From contig NZ_NRSJ01000015.1 of assembly GCF_016584085.1 (NCBI RefSeq), forward strand, positions 1 to 64,000: a stretch of 64,000 nt of DNA, read 5' to 3'. How positions within the stretch are numbered: the first letter of the stretch is position 1; each line of letters begins with the position of its first letter. The position numbers and the translations under genes are program-made. The DNA is from Halochromatium glycolicum (GTDB lineage Bacteria; Pseudomonadota; Gammaproteobacteria; Chromatiales; Chromatiaceae). Under the pieces are notes generated by a model, which was not told the DNA's origin, ran no database searches, and saw nothing but the letters and a program-made list of their open reading frames with translations. Shown piece by piece: positions 26,828-38,407 of the stretch.

Positions 26828-28087
26828 TCAGGTTCCAGCACCGCGGGAGCCAACGAATTCAGGGTAGGCCTCGAGTCCGCATTCGCCGAGATCGACGCCC
26901 TCGTACTCCTCCTCTTCACTGACACGGATGCCCATGATCAGCTTGATCAGCAGCCAGACGATCAGTGAGGTGATGAAGACCCAGGCGAAGATGGTCACCA
27001 AGCCGATCAGCTGCGGCACGATGCCCGCATCGGCATTGGTGATCGGGACCGCCACCAGGCCCCACATGCCGACGACACCGTGCACCGAGATCGCACCGAC
27101 CGGATCATCGATGCGCAGCTTGTCGAGTGCGATGATCGAGAACACCACGATGATACCGCCGACACCACCGATCAGGGTCGCGGCGAGCGGGGTCGGGGTC
27201 AGCGGCTCAGCCGTGATGGCGACCAGGCCGGCGAGCGCCCCATTGAGGGCCATCGTGAGGTCGGCCTTGCCGAAGATCAGCCGCGCGGTGATCAGCGCGA
27301 ACACCAAGCCACCGGCCGCGGCCATATTGGTATTGACGAAGACCGCAGCAACAGCGTTCGCATCGGAGATGTTCGAGACGATCAACTGCGAGCCGCCGTT
27401 GAAGCCGAACCAGCCGAGCCAGAGGATGAAGGTGCCGAGTGTCGCGAGCGGCATATTCGCGCCCGGGATGGCGTTGATGGAGCCGTCCTTGCCGTACTTG
27501 CCTTTGCGCGCCCCCAGCAGCAGAACACCAGCCAGGGCTGCCGACGCACCGCAGAGATGGACGATGCCCGAGCCGGCGAAGTCCTGGAAGTTCAGGCCAT
27601 CGAGGAAGCCGCCACCCCACTTCCAGTAACCCTGTACGGGATAGATGAAGCCGGTCATGATGACCGCGAAGAGCAGGAAGGCCCAAAGCCTCATCCGCTC
27701 AGCAACCGCACCGGAAACGATCGACATGGCCGTAGCGACGAAAACGACCTGGAAGAAGAAGTCGGACATCCCGGAGTAATAGGCGTCGCCGGCCAAGACC
27801 TCCTCGACGCTATTGTCACCGCCGAACATAAAGGTCCAGTTGATCGACGGGATGATCCCGTTGCCTCCGCTGGGGTACATGATCCCATAGCCGATCACCA
27901 TGTACATGATGCTGGCAATCGAGAACAAGGCGACGTTCTTGGTCAGGATCTCAGCAGTATTCTTTGCGCGGACCAGTCCGGCCTCGAGCATCGAGAAGCC
28001 CGCCGCCATCCACATGACGAGCGCCCCCGAGATCAGGAAATAGAACGTATCCAGCGCGTAGGCGAGCTGTATAGTCGGTTCTTCCAC
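26828..28087 (-). CDS. amtB: AmtB, ammonium channel
   Basis: Inner-membrane ammonium transporter of 419 residues with about eleven transmembrane segments. The twin-histidine pore signature is seen as GIVHLCGASA and AISVHGVVGM. There is no obvious cleavable signal peptide, unlike E. coli AmtB. It begins 24 bp after glnK, whose product plugs the channel when nitrogen is plentiful. The unit porin-glnK-amtB appears to be driven by a sigma54 promoter (29504-29519) and NtrC sites, with a second sigma54-like element before glnK. A good terminator follows. Confidence 0.96.
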   Translation of the reverse strand: MEEPTIQLAYALDTFYFLISGALVMWMAAGFSMLEAGLVRAKNTAEILTKNVALFSIASIMYMVIGYGIMYPSGGNGIIPSINWTFMFGGDNSVEEVLAGDAYYSGMSDFFFQVVFVATAMSIVSGAVAERMRLWAFLLFAVIMTGFIYPVQGYWKWGGGFLDGLNFQDFAGSGIVHLCGASAALAGVLLLGARKGKYGKDGSINAIPGANMPLATLGTFILWLGWFGFNGGSQLIVSNISDANAVAAVFVNTNMAAAGGLVFALITARLIFGKADLTMALNGALAGLVAITAEPLTPTPLAATLIGGVGGIIVVFSIIALDKLRIDDPVGAISVHGVVGMWGLVAVPITNADAGIVPQLIGLVTIFAWVFITSLIVWLLIKLIMGIRVSEEEEYEGVDLGECGLEAYPEFVGSRGAGT

Positions 28088-28110
28088 TGTGGATTTCCTC
28101 CTTCGCGAGG

Positions 28111-28452
<342 letters not shown>

Positions 28453-28507
28453 TTAGCTCCGTTGAAATGGATACGCGGGCCTACTTGGACCCGCTGCGTA
28501 TTTACTT

Positions 28508-28523
28508 AGCAAGCGCCGGACCT
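28508..28523 (-). promoter_or_regulatory. Candidate sigma54 promoter before glnK
   Basis: Read leftward: AGGTCCGGCGCTTGCT. The invariant GG (-24) and GC (-12) are spaced correctly and TTGCT matches the -12 box; the -24 box is weaker than at 29504-29519. It lies about 60 bp before the glnK ATG and touches the porin gene's 3' end, so it would give a separate glnK-amtB transcript. Confidence 0.5.
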
Positions 28524-28528
28524 GCTTC

Positions 28529-29407
28529 TTAAAACTCCTTGCTCCAGCTCACCCAGATCTTTGGATCGGTATCGTAGCCGACCTCCTGGTCACCGTTGTT
28601 CTGATCCCAATTGAGGCCGAAAGTACCGAAGTCCCCAGCCTCACGCGTAATCGAAGCTCCGTAGTGCCAGTAATTTGCGCTTTCAGTCAAATCGATGACA
28701 TTGCCGCTGGTATCGGTCACCGAGCCGACGACAACATCATCGTTTTCGAACTGATAGTACCCAGCGCGCAAGCTCAGACCAAAGTCATAAGGCAGCGCAA
28801 AGTCCGCACCACCGAAGTAATAGAGATCACCGTCGTCGAATAGCCCGTCATCATTCTCGCCGTAGACGGTATAAGCCACGCCGAGCGTGAACCATTTGAA
28901 CGAGCCGCTCAGCGAGATTTCCGCGAAATCGGATTCTCTGCCATCTGGATAGGCGTAGTAGATCGCGCCGATGTCGTAGCTGACGTCATCGTTGATCGCG
29001 CCGCTGAAGCCCGCATAGAAATCGAGCTCATAGTTCGGGGAGGCAGGATCCGAACCGGAGGTGACACCTTCAACGATATAGTTGCCATCAGCGTCGGTCA
29101 TTGGCAGCCCAGTGTTTGGATCCACCGGCACGATGCCAACCACATCTTCCGAACCTCCCTCGTCCCAGTCGATGTTCGAGGCCCAGGTACCGGCGTAGAA
29201 GCCACTCTCGTGGCCGACGTCGATGCCGCCCTGAATGGCCGCTTGGTCGCCTGTTTGGGTGACACCACGCCAGATGTAGTTGGAGACGGCACCGATGTTC
29301 GCACTGAAAGACCACGGCTGTTGGGCCAGGGCTGGGGCGGACATCAGAAGAGAGCCTGAGAGCACCGCACCAGAAACGGCGGCGATTCCGAAGCGTTGTG
29401 TTTTCAT
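28529..29407 (-). CDS. TorF-family putative outer-membrane porin
   Basis: Predicted outer-membrane beta-barrel of 292 residues. A signal peptide ends APALA (residues 24-28). The mature protein starts with WSFSANIGAVSNYIWRGVTQTG, the hallmark region of the TorF/Gcw_chp family (about residues 32-53), shows alternating aromatic strands, and ends in Phe (SWSKEF), the usual barrel-assembly signal. It is the first gene before glnK and amtB and stands behind NtrC-type enhancers, so it may help small nitrogen compounds cross the outer membrane. That role is inference from context. Confidence 0.85.
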   Translation of the reverse strand: MKTQRFGIAAVSGAVLSGSLLMSAPALAQQPWSFSANIGAVSNYIWRGVTQTGDQAAIQGGIDVGHESGFYAGTWASNIDWDEGGSEDVVGIVPVDPNTGLPMTDADGNYIVEGVTSGSDPASPNYELDFYAGFSGAINDDVSYDIGAIYYAYPDGRESDFAEISLSGSFKWFTLGVAYTVYGENDDGLFDDGDLYYFGGADFALPYDFGLSLRAGYYQFENDDVVVGSVTDTSGNVIDLTESANYWHYGASITREAGDFGTFGLNWDQNNGDQEVGYDTDPKIWVSWSKEF

Positions 29408-29503
29408 CTTGAAGTAACCTCAGTTGTCGTGTGGTCGAGGACGTCGGGTCGACGCCCTGTGCGGTGATCTTGCCGAATGCGTAATCACTGTCATGGACCT
29501 GTA

Positions 29504-29519
29504 AGCACCCCGCGTGCCA
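29504..29519 (-). promoter_or_regulatory. Sigma54 promoter of porin-glnK-amtB
   Basis: Read leftward: TGGCACGCGGGGTGCT, differing from the TGGCACG-N4-TTGCW consensus at one base, with GG and GC correctly spaced. It is about 97 bp before the porin ATG. Confidence 0.8.
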
Positions 29520-29584
29520 CGCTTGCTTTGTGCGCAATAAACAACGAATTAGCGGAGGCTGTTGCAGAAAACCAACTTCCCGAA

Positions 29585-29601
29585 TGCACCCATAGGGTGC
29601 A
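29585..29601. promoter_or_regulatory. NtrC-type enhancer site 1
   Basis: TGCACCCATAGGGTGCA is a perfect TGCACC-N5-GGTGCA dyad. Its centre (29593) is about 100 bp upstream of the predicted start driven by the sigma54 promoter at 29504-29519. Confidence 0.8.
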
Positions 29602-29627
29602 CAGACCGTCGCGAGCGGATCATGGTA

Positions 29628-29644
29628 TGCACCAATGAGGTGCG
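29628..29644. promoter_or_regulatory. NtrC-type enhancer site 2
   Basis: TGCACCAATGAGGTGCG matches TGCACC-N5-GGTGCA at 11 of 12 positions. Its centre is 43 bp, about four helical turns, from site 1, so both sites face the same side of the DNA. Confidence 0.75.
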
Positions 29645-29679
29645 TAAACTGAGCGCGGGCGCGTGCGAAAGCCTGGCTC

Positions 29680-29685
29680 TATAAT
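29680..29685 (+). promoter_or_regulatory. -10 box of a ubiK promoter
   Basis: A perfect TATAAT lies 37 bp before the ubiK ATG. No good -35 hexamer is visible 16-18 bp upstream. The rest of the 314-bp gap 29408-29721 holds the sigma54/NtrC sites above and no gene. Confidence 0.55.
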
Positions 29686-29721
29686 GAAACCAGCCATCTA
29701 CAACGACCCGAGAGACAACTG

Positions 29722-30024
29722 ATGCTGGAGCCAAAGCAGATCGATGACCTTGCCCGGCGCCTCGCCGCGAACGCGCCTAAGGGCTTCCAGGTGTTGCAGG
29801 AAGACCTCAATCGCAGCTTCCGAGCAACCCTGGAAGCAGCACTCTCGAGACTGGATCTCGTGACCCGGGAGGAGTTCGACGTCCAAGCAGCGGTACTCGC
29901 CCGCTCCCGGGCCAAACTCGAGGCGCTCGAGAAGCGTGTCGCCGCACTCGAGGCCCGCCTCTCGAGCGAGGCGGGATCGACAGAGCCGCCCGAGCCACTC
30001 GAGGACGGTGAGCCAGCGGCCTGA
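29722..30024 (+). CDS. ubiK: UbiK, ubiquinone biosynthesis accessory factor
   Basis: Small coiled-coil protein of 100 residues (YqiC/UbiK family) that assists assembly of the aerobic ubiquinone-synthesis complex. It starts MLEPKQIDDLARRLAANAP, continues with an amphipathic stretch, and ends in a coiled coil (LEALEKRVAALEARL) and a Pro/Glu-rich tail. The family start and the coiled coil make the call good despite the small size. It is divergent from the porin operon and followed after 36 bp by comM. Confidence 0.88.
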   Translation: MLEPKQIDDLARRLAANAPKGFQVLQEDLNRSFRATLEAALSRLDLVTREEFDVQAAVLARSRAKLEALEKRVAALEARLSSEAGSTEPPEPLEDGEPAA

Positions 30025-30060
30025 GAATGGCGATGCATCGGCGCTGACGAGACTGCGATC

Positions 30061-31620
30061 TTGGGTCTTTCCGTTCTCCACAGCCGCGCCCGGGTCGGGA
30101 TCGAGGCGCCCGCGGTCACGGTCGAGGTCCACGCCGGGATCGGGCTGCCCTCGCTGTCGATCGTCGGCCTGCCCGAGGCCGCGGTGCGCGAGAGCAAGGA
30201 TCGGGTCCGCGGGGCGCTCGCCAACAGCCGGTTCGAGTTCCCGGCCGGCCGGGTCACGATCAATCTTGCCCCGGCCGATCTGCCCAAGGAGGGCGGGCGC
30301 TTCGATCTACCGATCGCGCTCGGTATCCTCGTCGCCTCTGATCAGGTGCGACGCGACCAGCTCGAGACCCACGAGCTCGTCGGCGAGCTCGCCCTCAGCG
30401 GCGAGCTGCGTCCGGTCGATGCCGTGCTACCGGCCGCACTGGCCGCTCGAGCAGCGGGCCGCGCGCTGGTGCTCCCAGAAGCGAATGCATCGGAAGCGAC
30501 CCTGGTGGGCGGGTTGGAGGTGCTGCCGGCGGCAGACCTGCTCGAGGTCTGCGAGCATCTCAACGGGCTGAGCCCGATCGCCCCTTACCGCCATACCGAG
30601 ACCGCTGCGGCCCCGCTCAATGGGCCGGACCTGGCTGATGTCCGAGGTCAACCGCAAGCCAAGCGCGCCCTCGAGATCACCGCTGCCGGCGCCCACAGCC
30701 TGCTCATGCTCGGGCCTCCTGGGACCGGAAAATCGATGCTCGCGGCGCGGCTCCCCGGTATCCTGCCCAGCTTGAGCGATGCCGAGGCGGTGGAGGTCGC
30801 TGCGGTGCGCTCGGTCAGCCGCGGCCAGCAACCCACTGCCGCGGACTGGCGGGTGCGCCCGTTTCGCTCTCCCCACCACACCACCTCGGCCGTCGCGCTG
30901 GTCGGCGGCGGCGTCAATCCACGCCCTGGGGAGATCTCGCTTGCCCATCACGGGGTCTTGTTCCTCGATGAGCTACCCGAGTTCGATCGACGGGTGCTCG
31001 AGGTCCTGCGCGAACCGCTGGAATCCGGCCGCATCCATATCGCCCGCGCTGCGCGAAGCGCTGAATTCCCGGCCTGCTTTCAGCTGATCGCAGCAATGAA
31101 CCCCTGCCCCTGTGGCCACCTTGGTGATCCAAGCGGTCGCTGCCGCTGCACGCAGGAGCAGATCGCCCGCTATCGCGGCCGCCTATCCGGCCCGCTGCTC
31201 GATCGCATCGACCTCCACATCGAGGTCCCGCGGCTACCGCCTGAAGCGTTCCAGCATCCGCCAGAGGGAGGATTGGAGACCAGTAGTCAGGTTCGAGAGC
31301 GGGTCAGTGCCGCTCGCGAGCTCGCGAGCGCACGCGCCGGCAAGCCCAACGCCGCGCTTCAGCCGCAGGAGATCGACCGCGATTGCGCGCTGGACGGTGC
31401 GGCACAGCGCCTCCTGACCCAGGCCATGCAGCAGCTCGGACTCTCCGCCCGCGCTTATCATCGTATCCTCAAGGTTGCCCGCACCATCGCCGATCTAGAT
31501 CGAGCGAGCCGGATCGAGCCTGTTCATCTCAGCGAGGCGATCGGATATCGCCGGTTGGATCGCCAGCTCGATCCGTCACCGATGAGCGCTCGAGCAACGC
31601 CAACCCGAACCAAGGACTGA
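30061..31620 (+). CDS. comM: ComM/YifB-family AAA+ ATPase
   Basis: Hexameric helicase-type AAA+ protein that promotes branch migration of incoming DNA during natural transformation. The 519-residue protein starts with TTG (MGLSVLHSRARVGIEAPAV), as is common in this family. Walker A is GPPGTGKSMLAARLPG, Walker B LFLDELPEFDR, and a cysteine cluster PCPCGHLGDPSGRCRC lies in the chelatase-like domain. It is often annotated as a Mg-chelatase-like protein but is unrelated to the bch genes here. Three bases separate it from the ABC-F gene. Confidence 0.93.
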   Translation: MGLSVLHSRARVGIEAPAVTVEVHAGIGLPSLSIVGLPEAAVRESKDRVRGALANSRFEFPAGRVTINLAPADLPKEGGRFDLPIALGILVASDQVRRDQLETHELVGELALSGELRPVDAVLPAALAARAAGRALVLPEANASEATLVGGLEVLPAADLLEVCEHLNGLSPIAPYRHTETAAAPLNGPDLADVRGQPQAKRALEITAAGAHSLLMLGPPGTGKSMLAARLPGILPSLSDAEAVEVAAVRSVSRGQQPTAADWRVRPFRSPHHTTSAVALVGGGVNPRPGEISLAHHGVLFLDELPEFDRRVLEVLREPLESGRIHIARAARSAEFPACFQLIAAMNPCPCGHLGDPSGRCRCTQEQIARYRGRLSGPLLDRIDLHIEVPRLPPEAFQHPPEGGLETSSQVRERVSAARELASARAGKPNAALQPQEIDRDCALDGAAQRLLTQAMQQLGLSARAYHRILKVARTIADLDRASRIEPVHLSEAIGYRRLDRQLDPSPMSARATPTRTKD

Positions 31621-31622
31621 TC

Positions 31623-33551
31623 ATGCTGGACCTGCGCGGCATCAGCCTCCGCCGCGGCACCAAGCTGCTGCTCGACGGCGCCGACCTGCGACTGCATCCG
31701 GGCCAGAAGCTCGGGTTGATCGGGGCGAACGGGTGCGGGAAATCCAGCCTGTTGGCGTTACTGCGCGGCGAGCTTGCTCCCGACGCCGGTACGCTATCGA
31801 TCCCGAACGGCTGGGAGATCGCGCATGTCGCCCAGCACACACCGTCCGGCGGGCGTGAGGCGATCGAGTTCGTCATCGATGGGGACAGAGAGCTGAGGGC
31901 ACTGCAATCAGCCCTCGCCGCAGCCGAAGCCGACGACGACGGGATTCGCCAGGGAGAACTGCTCGGACAGCTCGACGCCATCGGGGCCTGGGAGGCCGAG
32001 AGCCGGGCGGCGCAGCTGATGCACGGCCTCGGTTTCGCCGTCGGCGATGAGCGCCAAGCCCTGGACACCTGGTCGGGCGGTTGGCGAATGCGGCTGGCGC
32101 TGGCCCAGGCACTGATGTGCCGATCCGATCTGCTCCTGCTCGACGAGCCGACCAACCATCTCGATCTGGATGCCGTCATCTGGCTCGAGGGTTGGCTGCG
32201 GTCCTATCCCGGCACGCTGGTACTGATCTCGCATGATCGCGACGTACTGGATGCGGTGGTCACATCGATCTGTCATCTCGAGCGGGGCAGGCTCCAGACC
32301 TACAGCGGCGGTTATTCGGCGTTCGAGCGCCAGCGGTCCGAGCAGCTCGCCCAACAGCAGGCCGCCTACCAGCGGCAGCAGCGCGAGATCGCGCATATGC
32401 AGGCGTTCGTCGATCGATTCCGCGCCAAGGCCACCAAGGCCCGGCAGGCGCAGAGCCGCCTCAAGGCGCTCGAGCGCCTCGAGCTGATCGCGCCGGCACA
32501 TGTCGACACGCCGTTTCGGTTCCGTTTCCGCGATCCGGAGTCACAACCGCACCCATTGCTTCAGCTCGAGGCGGTGAGCGTCGGCTATGACAGCACCGCG
32601 GTGTTGGAAAACGTCGGCCTCGCCCTGGCACCCGGTGATCGCCTGGCCCTGCTTGGCGCGAACGGCGCCGGCAAATCGACTCTAATCAAGACCCTGGCGG
32701 GAGAGCAGCCGCTCCTCTGTGGGGCGCGCCAGGAGGCGCAGGGTCTACGCATCGGCTACTTTGCCCAGCATCAGATGGATCAACTGCGACCGGACGCCTC
32801 GCCGCTGCAACATCTCATCGCACTGGACCGCGAGGCGCCCGAGCAGTCATTGCGGGATTTCCTCGGCGGTTTCGGCTTCAGCGGTGATCAAGCGACCGAG
32901 CCGGTCGCACCCTTCTCCGGCGGCGAGAAGGCCCGCCTTGCACTGGCGCTGATCGTTTACCAGCGGCCCAATCTGCTCTTGTTGGACGAGCCGACCAATC
33001 ATCTCGACCTGGAGATGCGACACGCGCTGAGCACGGCGCTGCAGGAGTTCGTCGGCGCCATGGTCTTGGTCTCGCACGATCGCCACCTGCTGCGCATCAC
33101 CTGCGATGATCTCCTGCTCGTCGACGCCGGACGGGTTGTTCCGTTCGACGGGGATCTCGACGACTACCCGAATTGGATCAGCCAGCGCGCCGCGCAGAGG
33201 CGTACTGCAGCCAATGGCACGTCGGCAGCTCAAGCCGGCGCCGACGCCGGTGCTGAGCGCCCCGGCACCAAGAAGGCCGCGCGCCAGCGCGACGCCGAGG
33301 AGCGCGCGCGCTCCCAGCCGCTTCGCCGCCGCCTCGCCGAGCTCGAGCAGCGTCTCGAGCGGTTGACCGAACAACGCGATGTCATCGATCAGCGCCTCAG
33401 CGACAGCAAGCTCTACGAGCCCGAGGCGAAGCAAGAGCTGCTCGCCGTGATGGAAGACAAGCGCAAGCTGAGCAGCGAGCTGAACGAGATCGAGCAGGCC
33501 TGGCTGGCAGCCGGTGAAGCACTGGAGCAGCTCCAGTCGCAGCAACGCTGA
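31623..33551 (+). CDS. ABC-F ATPase, YheS type
   Basis: Soluble duplicated ABC ATPase of 642 residues that probably acts on the ribosome rather than on transport. Both domains are complete: GANGCGKSSLL and GANGAGKSTLI Walker A motifs, TWSGGWRMRLALAQ and PFSGGEKARLALAL signatures, and LLLDEPTNHLDL in each half. A P-site-tRNA-interaction linker joins them and a C-terminal coiled coil (about residues 560-642) follows, as in YheS. The start is ATG 31623; the frame is open upstream inside comM. Confidence 0.92.
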   Translation: MLDLRGISLRRGTKLLLDGADLRLHPGQKLGLIGANGCGKSSLLALLRGELAPDAGTLSIPNGWEIAHVAQHTPSGGREAIEFVIDGDRELRALQSALAAAEADDDGIRQGELLGQLDAIGAWEAESRAAQLMHGLGFAVGDERQALDTWSGGWRMRLALAQALMCRSDLLLLDEPTNHLDLDAVIWLEGWLRSYPGTLVLISHDRDVLDAVVTSICHLERGRLQTYSGGYSAFERQRSEQLAQQQAAYQRQQREIAHMQAFVDRFRAKATKARQAQSRLKALERLELIAPAHVDTPFRFRFRDPESQPHPLLQLEAVSVGYDSTAVLENVGLALAPGDRLALLGANGAGKSTLIKTLAGEQPLLCGARQEAQGLRIGYFAQHQMDQLRPDASPLQHLIALDREAPEQSLRDFLGGFGFSGDQATEPVAPFSGGEKARLALALIVYQRPNLLLLDEPTNHLDLEMRHALSTALQEFVGAMVLVSHDRHLLRITCDDLLLVDAGRVVPFDGDLDDYPNWISQRAAQRRTAANGTSAAQAGADAGAERPGTKKAARQRDAEERARSQPLRRRLAELEQRLERLTEQRDVIDQRLSDSKLYEPEAKQELLAVMEDKRKLSSELNEIEQAWLAAGEALEQLQSQQR

Positions 33552-34114
33552 TGCAGTCACCAGGCCGACGACGCGCACAAGCGGCATTGTGGCGGCGGCC
33601 ATTACAGCTGCCTCGCAGCCTCCGCCGGCTCGCGGCCGCCGTCGCGGTCGTCGCCGGCCTGTATCTGATCTCGCCCTACTGGATGCTCTGGGAGCTCAAT
33701 CGCACCGTCGTCAATGGGCCGACCGCCGCGCTGGGTCCAATGGTCGCGATCGAGTCCGTGCGCGATCAGGTCCAGCGACGGCTGAACAAGGAGCAGGAAA
33801 GCTGCATCGGCGAGGTATCGGATGCCTTTATCGACTGGATACAGCAGAGCATCCGCCGCCACCGAGGCGATCCTCTAACAAGGTCGATCGATCTTGCATG
33901 GCTGCGCAAGCGGCTGCTGACGCACAGCCGGGGTGATAAGGGGTTCTGGCCCGCGCTCGAGTATGCATTCTACATGTCACCAACCCGTTTCAGGGTCCGG
34001 ATCGGGCCCAACGCACCCGAAACCGAGCCGGCTGACGACGCCTCCGCACCCGCGGTCTCTCTGTGCCTGGGCCGCGGGTGGTTCAGGTGGCGGGTGATCG
34101 CCGTCTCCTACTGA
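33551..34114 (+). CDS. DUF2939-like membrane-anchored protein
   Basis: Protein of 187 residues with a basic N-terminus, one hydrophobic helix (about 28-44, AAAVAVVAGLYLISPYW) and a soluble remainder. The YLISPYWMLWELNRTVVNG and VAIESVRDQVQRRL stretches look like the DUF2939 domain. Function is unknown. Its ATG shares a base with the ABC-F stop (TGATG), so it should be translated with that gene. A periplasmic location is likely from the positive-inside rule. Confidence 0.65.
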   Translation: MQSPGRRRAQAALWRRPLQLPRSLRRLAAAVAVVAGLYLISPYWMLWELNRTVVNGPTAALGPMVAIESVRDQVQRRLNKEQESCIGEVSDAFIDWIQQSIRRHRGDPLTRSIDLAWLRKRLLTHSRGDKGFWPALEYAFYMSPTRFRVRIGPNAPETEPADDASAPAVSLCLGRGWFRWRVIAVSY

Positions 34115-34141
34115 GGCTGCCCGAGCCACCATGCCACCGCT

Positions 34142-34177
34142 CGCTTGTCTCTGACCCTTCGCTTGTCTCTGGCCCTT
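34142..34177 (+). repeat. 18-bp tandem duplication before glgP
   Basis: CGCTTGTCTCTGACCCTT is followed at once by CGCTTGTCTCTGGCCCTT. It lies in the 188-bp gap before glgP. Confidence 0.9.
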
Positions 34178-34302
34178 TTGAAAACGACGGGGACTGATCG
34201 CGGAAATCGTTCTCATCGGCGCACGGAGCGCGTTATCTTAGGGCCTGAAATACCGAAGCGCCGCACAGTTCTCGCCCTCTTCTTTTCGCTCAGGATCACC
34301 GC

Positions 34303-36819
<2,517 letters not shown>

Positions 36820-36891
36820 AGCGGGTCAAGCCGATCTGAAGACCTTCGAGCCGCTTCGCCCAAGCGACGATGACAGAGGATGCCTGCAATC

Positions 36892-38193
36892 ATGAGTACT
36901 GAGCTTGCGCCGGAGCATATGATCGACGTCCAGTTCGGTCGTGCCGAACAGCATATGGATCGGATCGCTCCGGGATTGCTCGAGCTGCTCCTAGCCCCCC
37001 GGCGAACGATCACGGTCAACCTCCCGGTCGAGCTCGATGATGGAACCATTGAGACCTTCGCCGGCTATCGGGTACTGCATAACCAGCTCCTCGGACCCGG
37101 CAAAGGCGGCATCCGCTTCCACCCTGAGGTCTCTTTGCCTGAGGTCTCAGCGCTCGCAGCACTGATGACCTGGAAGTGTGCGCTGCTGCGCATCCCGTTT
37201 GGCGGCGCCAAGGGCGGCATTGCCTGCAACCCGAAGCAACTGAGCGAGCGCGAGCGCCGGCGCTTGACTCGGCGCTTCGTCGCCGAACTTGGCGACAACA
37301 TCGGCCCCTACACCGATATCCCAGCGCCGGACCTCTACACCGACAGCCAGACCATGGCCTGGGTCTACGACACCTATCAGGCGCTGCATCCGGGCGAGAA
37401 CAACCTGCCGGTCGTGACCGGCAAGCCGCTCGCCATCGGTGGCTCGGAAGGACGCTCCGAAGCCACCGGCCGCGGTTGCGTCTACGCCGCTGAACGGCTC
37501 CTCAACCTTGGCGTCATCCCACAGCTGCCCTCATTGCAGGGCGCGCGCGTCGCGATCCAGGGCTACGGTGAGGTCGGCCGCGTCGCCGGGCGCCTACTCC
37601 ATGAGCACGGGGCCAAGGTCGTTGCAGTCAGCGATTCGCGCGGCGGCGTGCTCGCGATCAATGGAGACCGACTCGATCTCGACGCACTCAACCATCACAA
37701 GGCCGACAATGGCACAGTGGTTGGGCTGGCCGAAACTCGGACCATCACCAATGCCGATCTGCTCGCGCTCGACTGCGACCTGCTGATACCGGCCGCCTTG
37801 GGTGGACAGGTCCATGCCGGCAACGCCGAAGCGGTCAAGGCCAAGGTGCTCGTCGAAGGCGCGAACCGACCGGTCACTCCGGAGGCCGACGACATCCTCT
37901 CGGCCCGCGGCATCCTCGTGCTGCCGGACATCCTGGCCAACGCCGGCGGCGTCACCGTCAGCTACTATGAATGGGTGCAAAACATCGAGCACCACAGCTG
38001 GCCCTTGGATGAGATCAACGGCCGACTGCGCAGCCGCATCAACAATGCCACCGACCGTGTCGTCGCACGCTGGCGCGCCTTCACCAGCTCCGAGAAGCGC
38101 AACGGCGCTTGCACCGATCTGCGCACCGCCGCATTGGTCGAAGCCCTCGAACGGCTTGCCGCCGTGCTCGAACAGCGCGGTGTTTGGCCTTAA
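36892..38193 (+). CDS. Glu/Leu/Phe/Val-family dehydrogenase (glutamate dehydrogenase)
   Basis: NAD(P)-dependent amino-acid dehydrogenase of 433 residues, most likely glutamate dehydrogenase. The catalytic lysine motif is RIPFGGAKGGIAC, the nucleotide-binding motif VAIQGYGEVGRVAG, and GPGKGGIRFHPE is present. ATG 36892 is favoured over the in-frame ATG 36880 because AGAGG is at the right distance only from the former. A short remnant of a coiled-coil gene follows its stop. Coenzyme choice cannot be read confidently. Confidence 0.9.
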   Translation: MSTELAPEHMIDVQFGRAEQHMDRIAPGLLELLLAPRRTITVNLPVELDDGTIETFAGYRVLHNQLLGPGKGGIRFHPEVSLPEVSALAALMTWKCALLRIPFGGAKGGIACNPKQLSERERRRLTRRFVAELGDNIGPYTDIPAPDLYTDSQTMAWVYDTYQALHPGENNLPVVTGKPLAIGGSEGRSEATGRGCVYAAERLLNLGVIPQLPSLQGARVAIQGYGEVGRVAGRLLHEHGAKVVAVSDSRGGVLAINGDRLDLDALNHHKADNGTVVGLAETRTITNADLLALDCDLLIPAALGGQVHAGNAEAVKAKVLVEGANRPVTPEADDILSARGILVLPDILANAGGVTVSYYEWVQNIEHHSWPLDEINGRLRSRINNATDRVVARWRAFTSSEKRNGACTDLRTAALVEALERLAAVLEQRGVWP

Positions 38194-38212
38194 ACAGAAG
38201 GCAGCCACCCCC

Positions 38213-38275
38213 GATCTCTATGCCAAGCTCACCGAGATCACCGACGAGAAGGCGCGTGCGCGTCAAGCTCGCGGT
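38213..38275 (+). pseudogene. Remnant of a second coiled-coil gene
   Basis: The stretch encodes DLYAKLTEITDEKARARQA, which matches the first 20-odd residues (ELYAQLTEAPDEKTRARLI) of the intact coiled-coil protein on the opposite strand at 38408-38893. Nothing downstream keeps the similarity and there is no start codon in place. It looks like the 5' scrap of a tandem or inverted paralog. Confidence 0.65.
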
Positions 38276-38407
38276 TTGCTTCATCAGCCCCTGATGCCAA
38301 GGGTCGAGCAGGCGCACTGGCGCTGCGAGACGCGCGACCAGATTCGGTGTCGGTGGCTCGATGGCACGTGCTCCGGGGCCAACTCCGGCACCAACTCCGG
38401 CACTGAA

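Noticed and set aside
30061..31620. Second magnesium-chelatase subunit
   Set aside because: The AAA+ core resembles BchI, but the Lon-like N-terminal part and cysteine cluster identify the ComM/YifB family.
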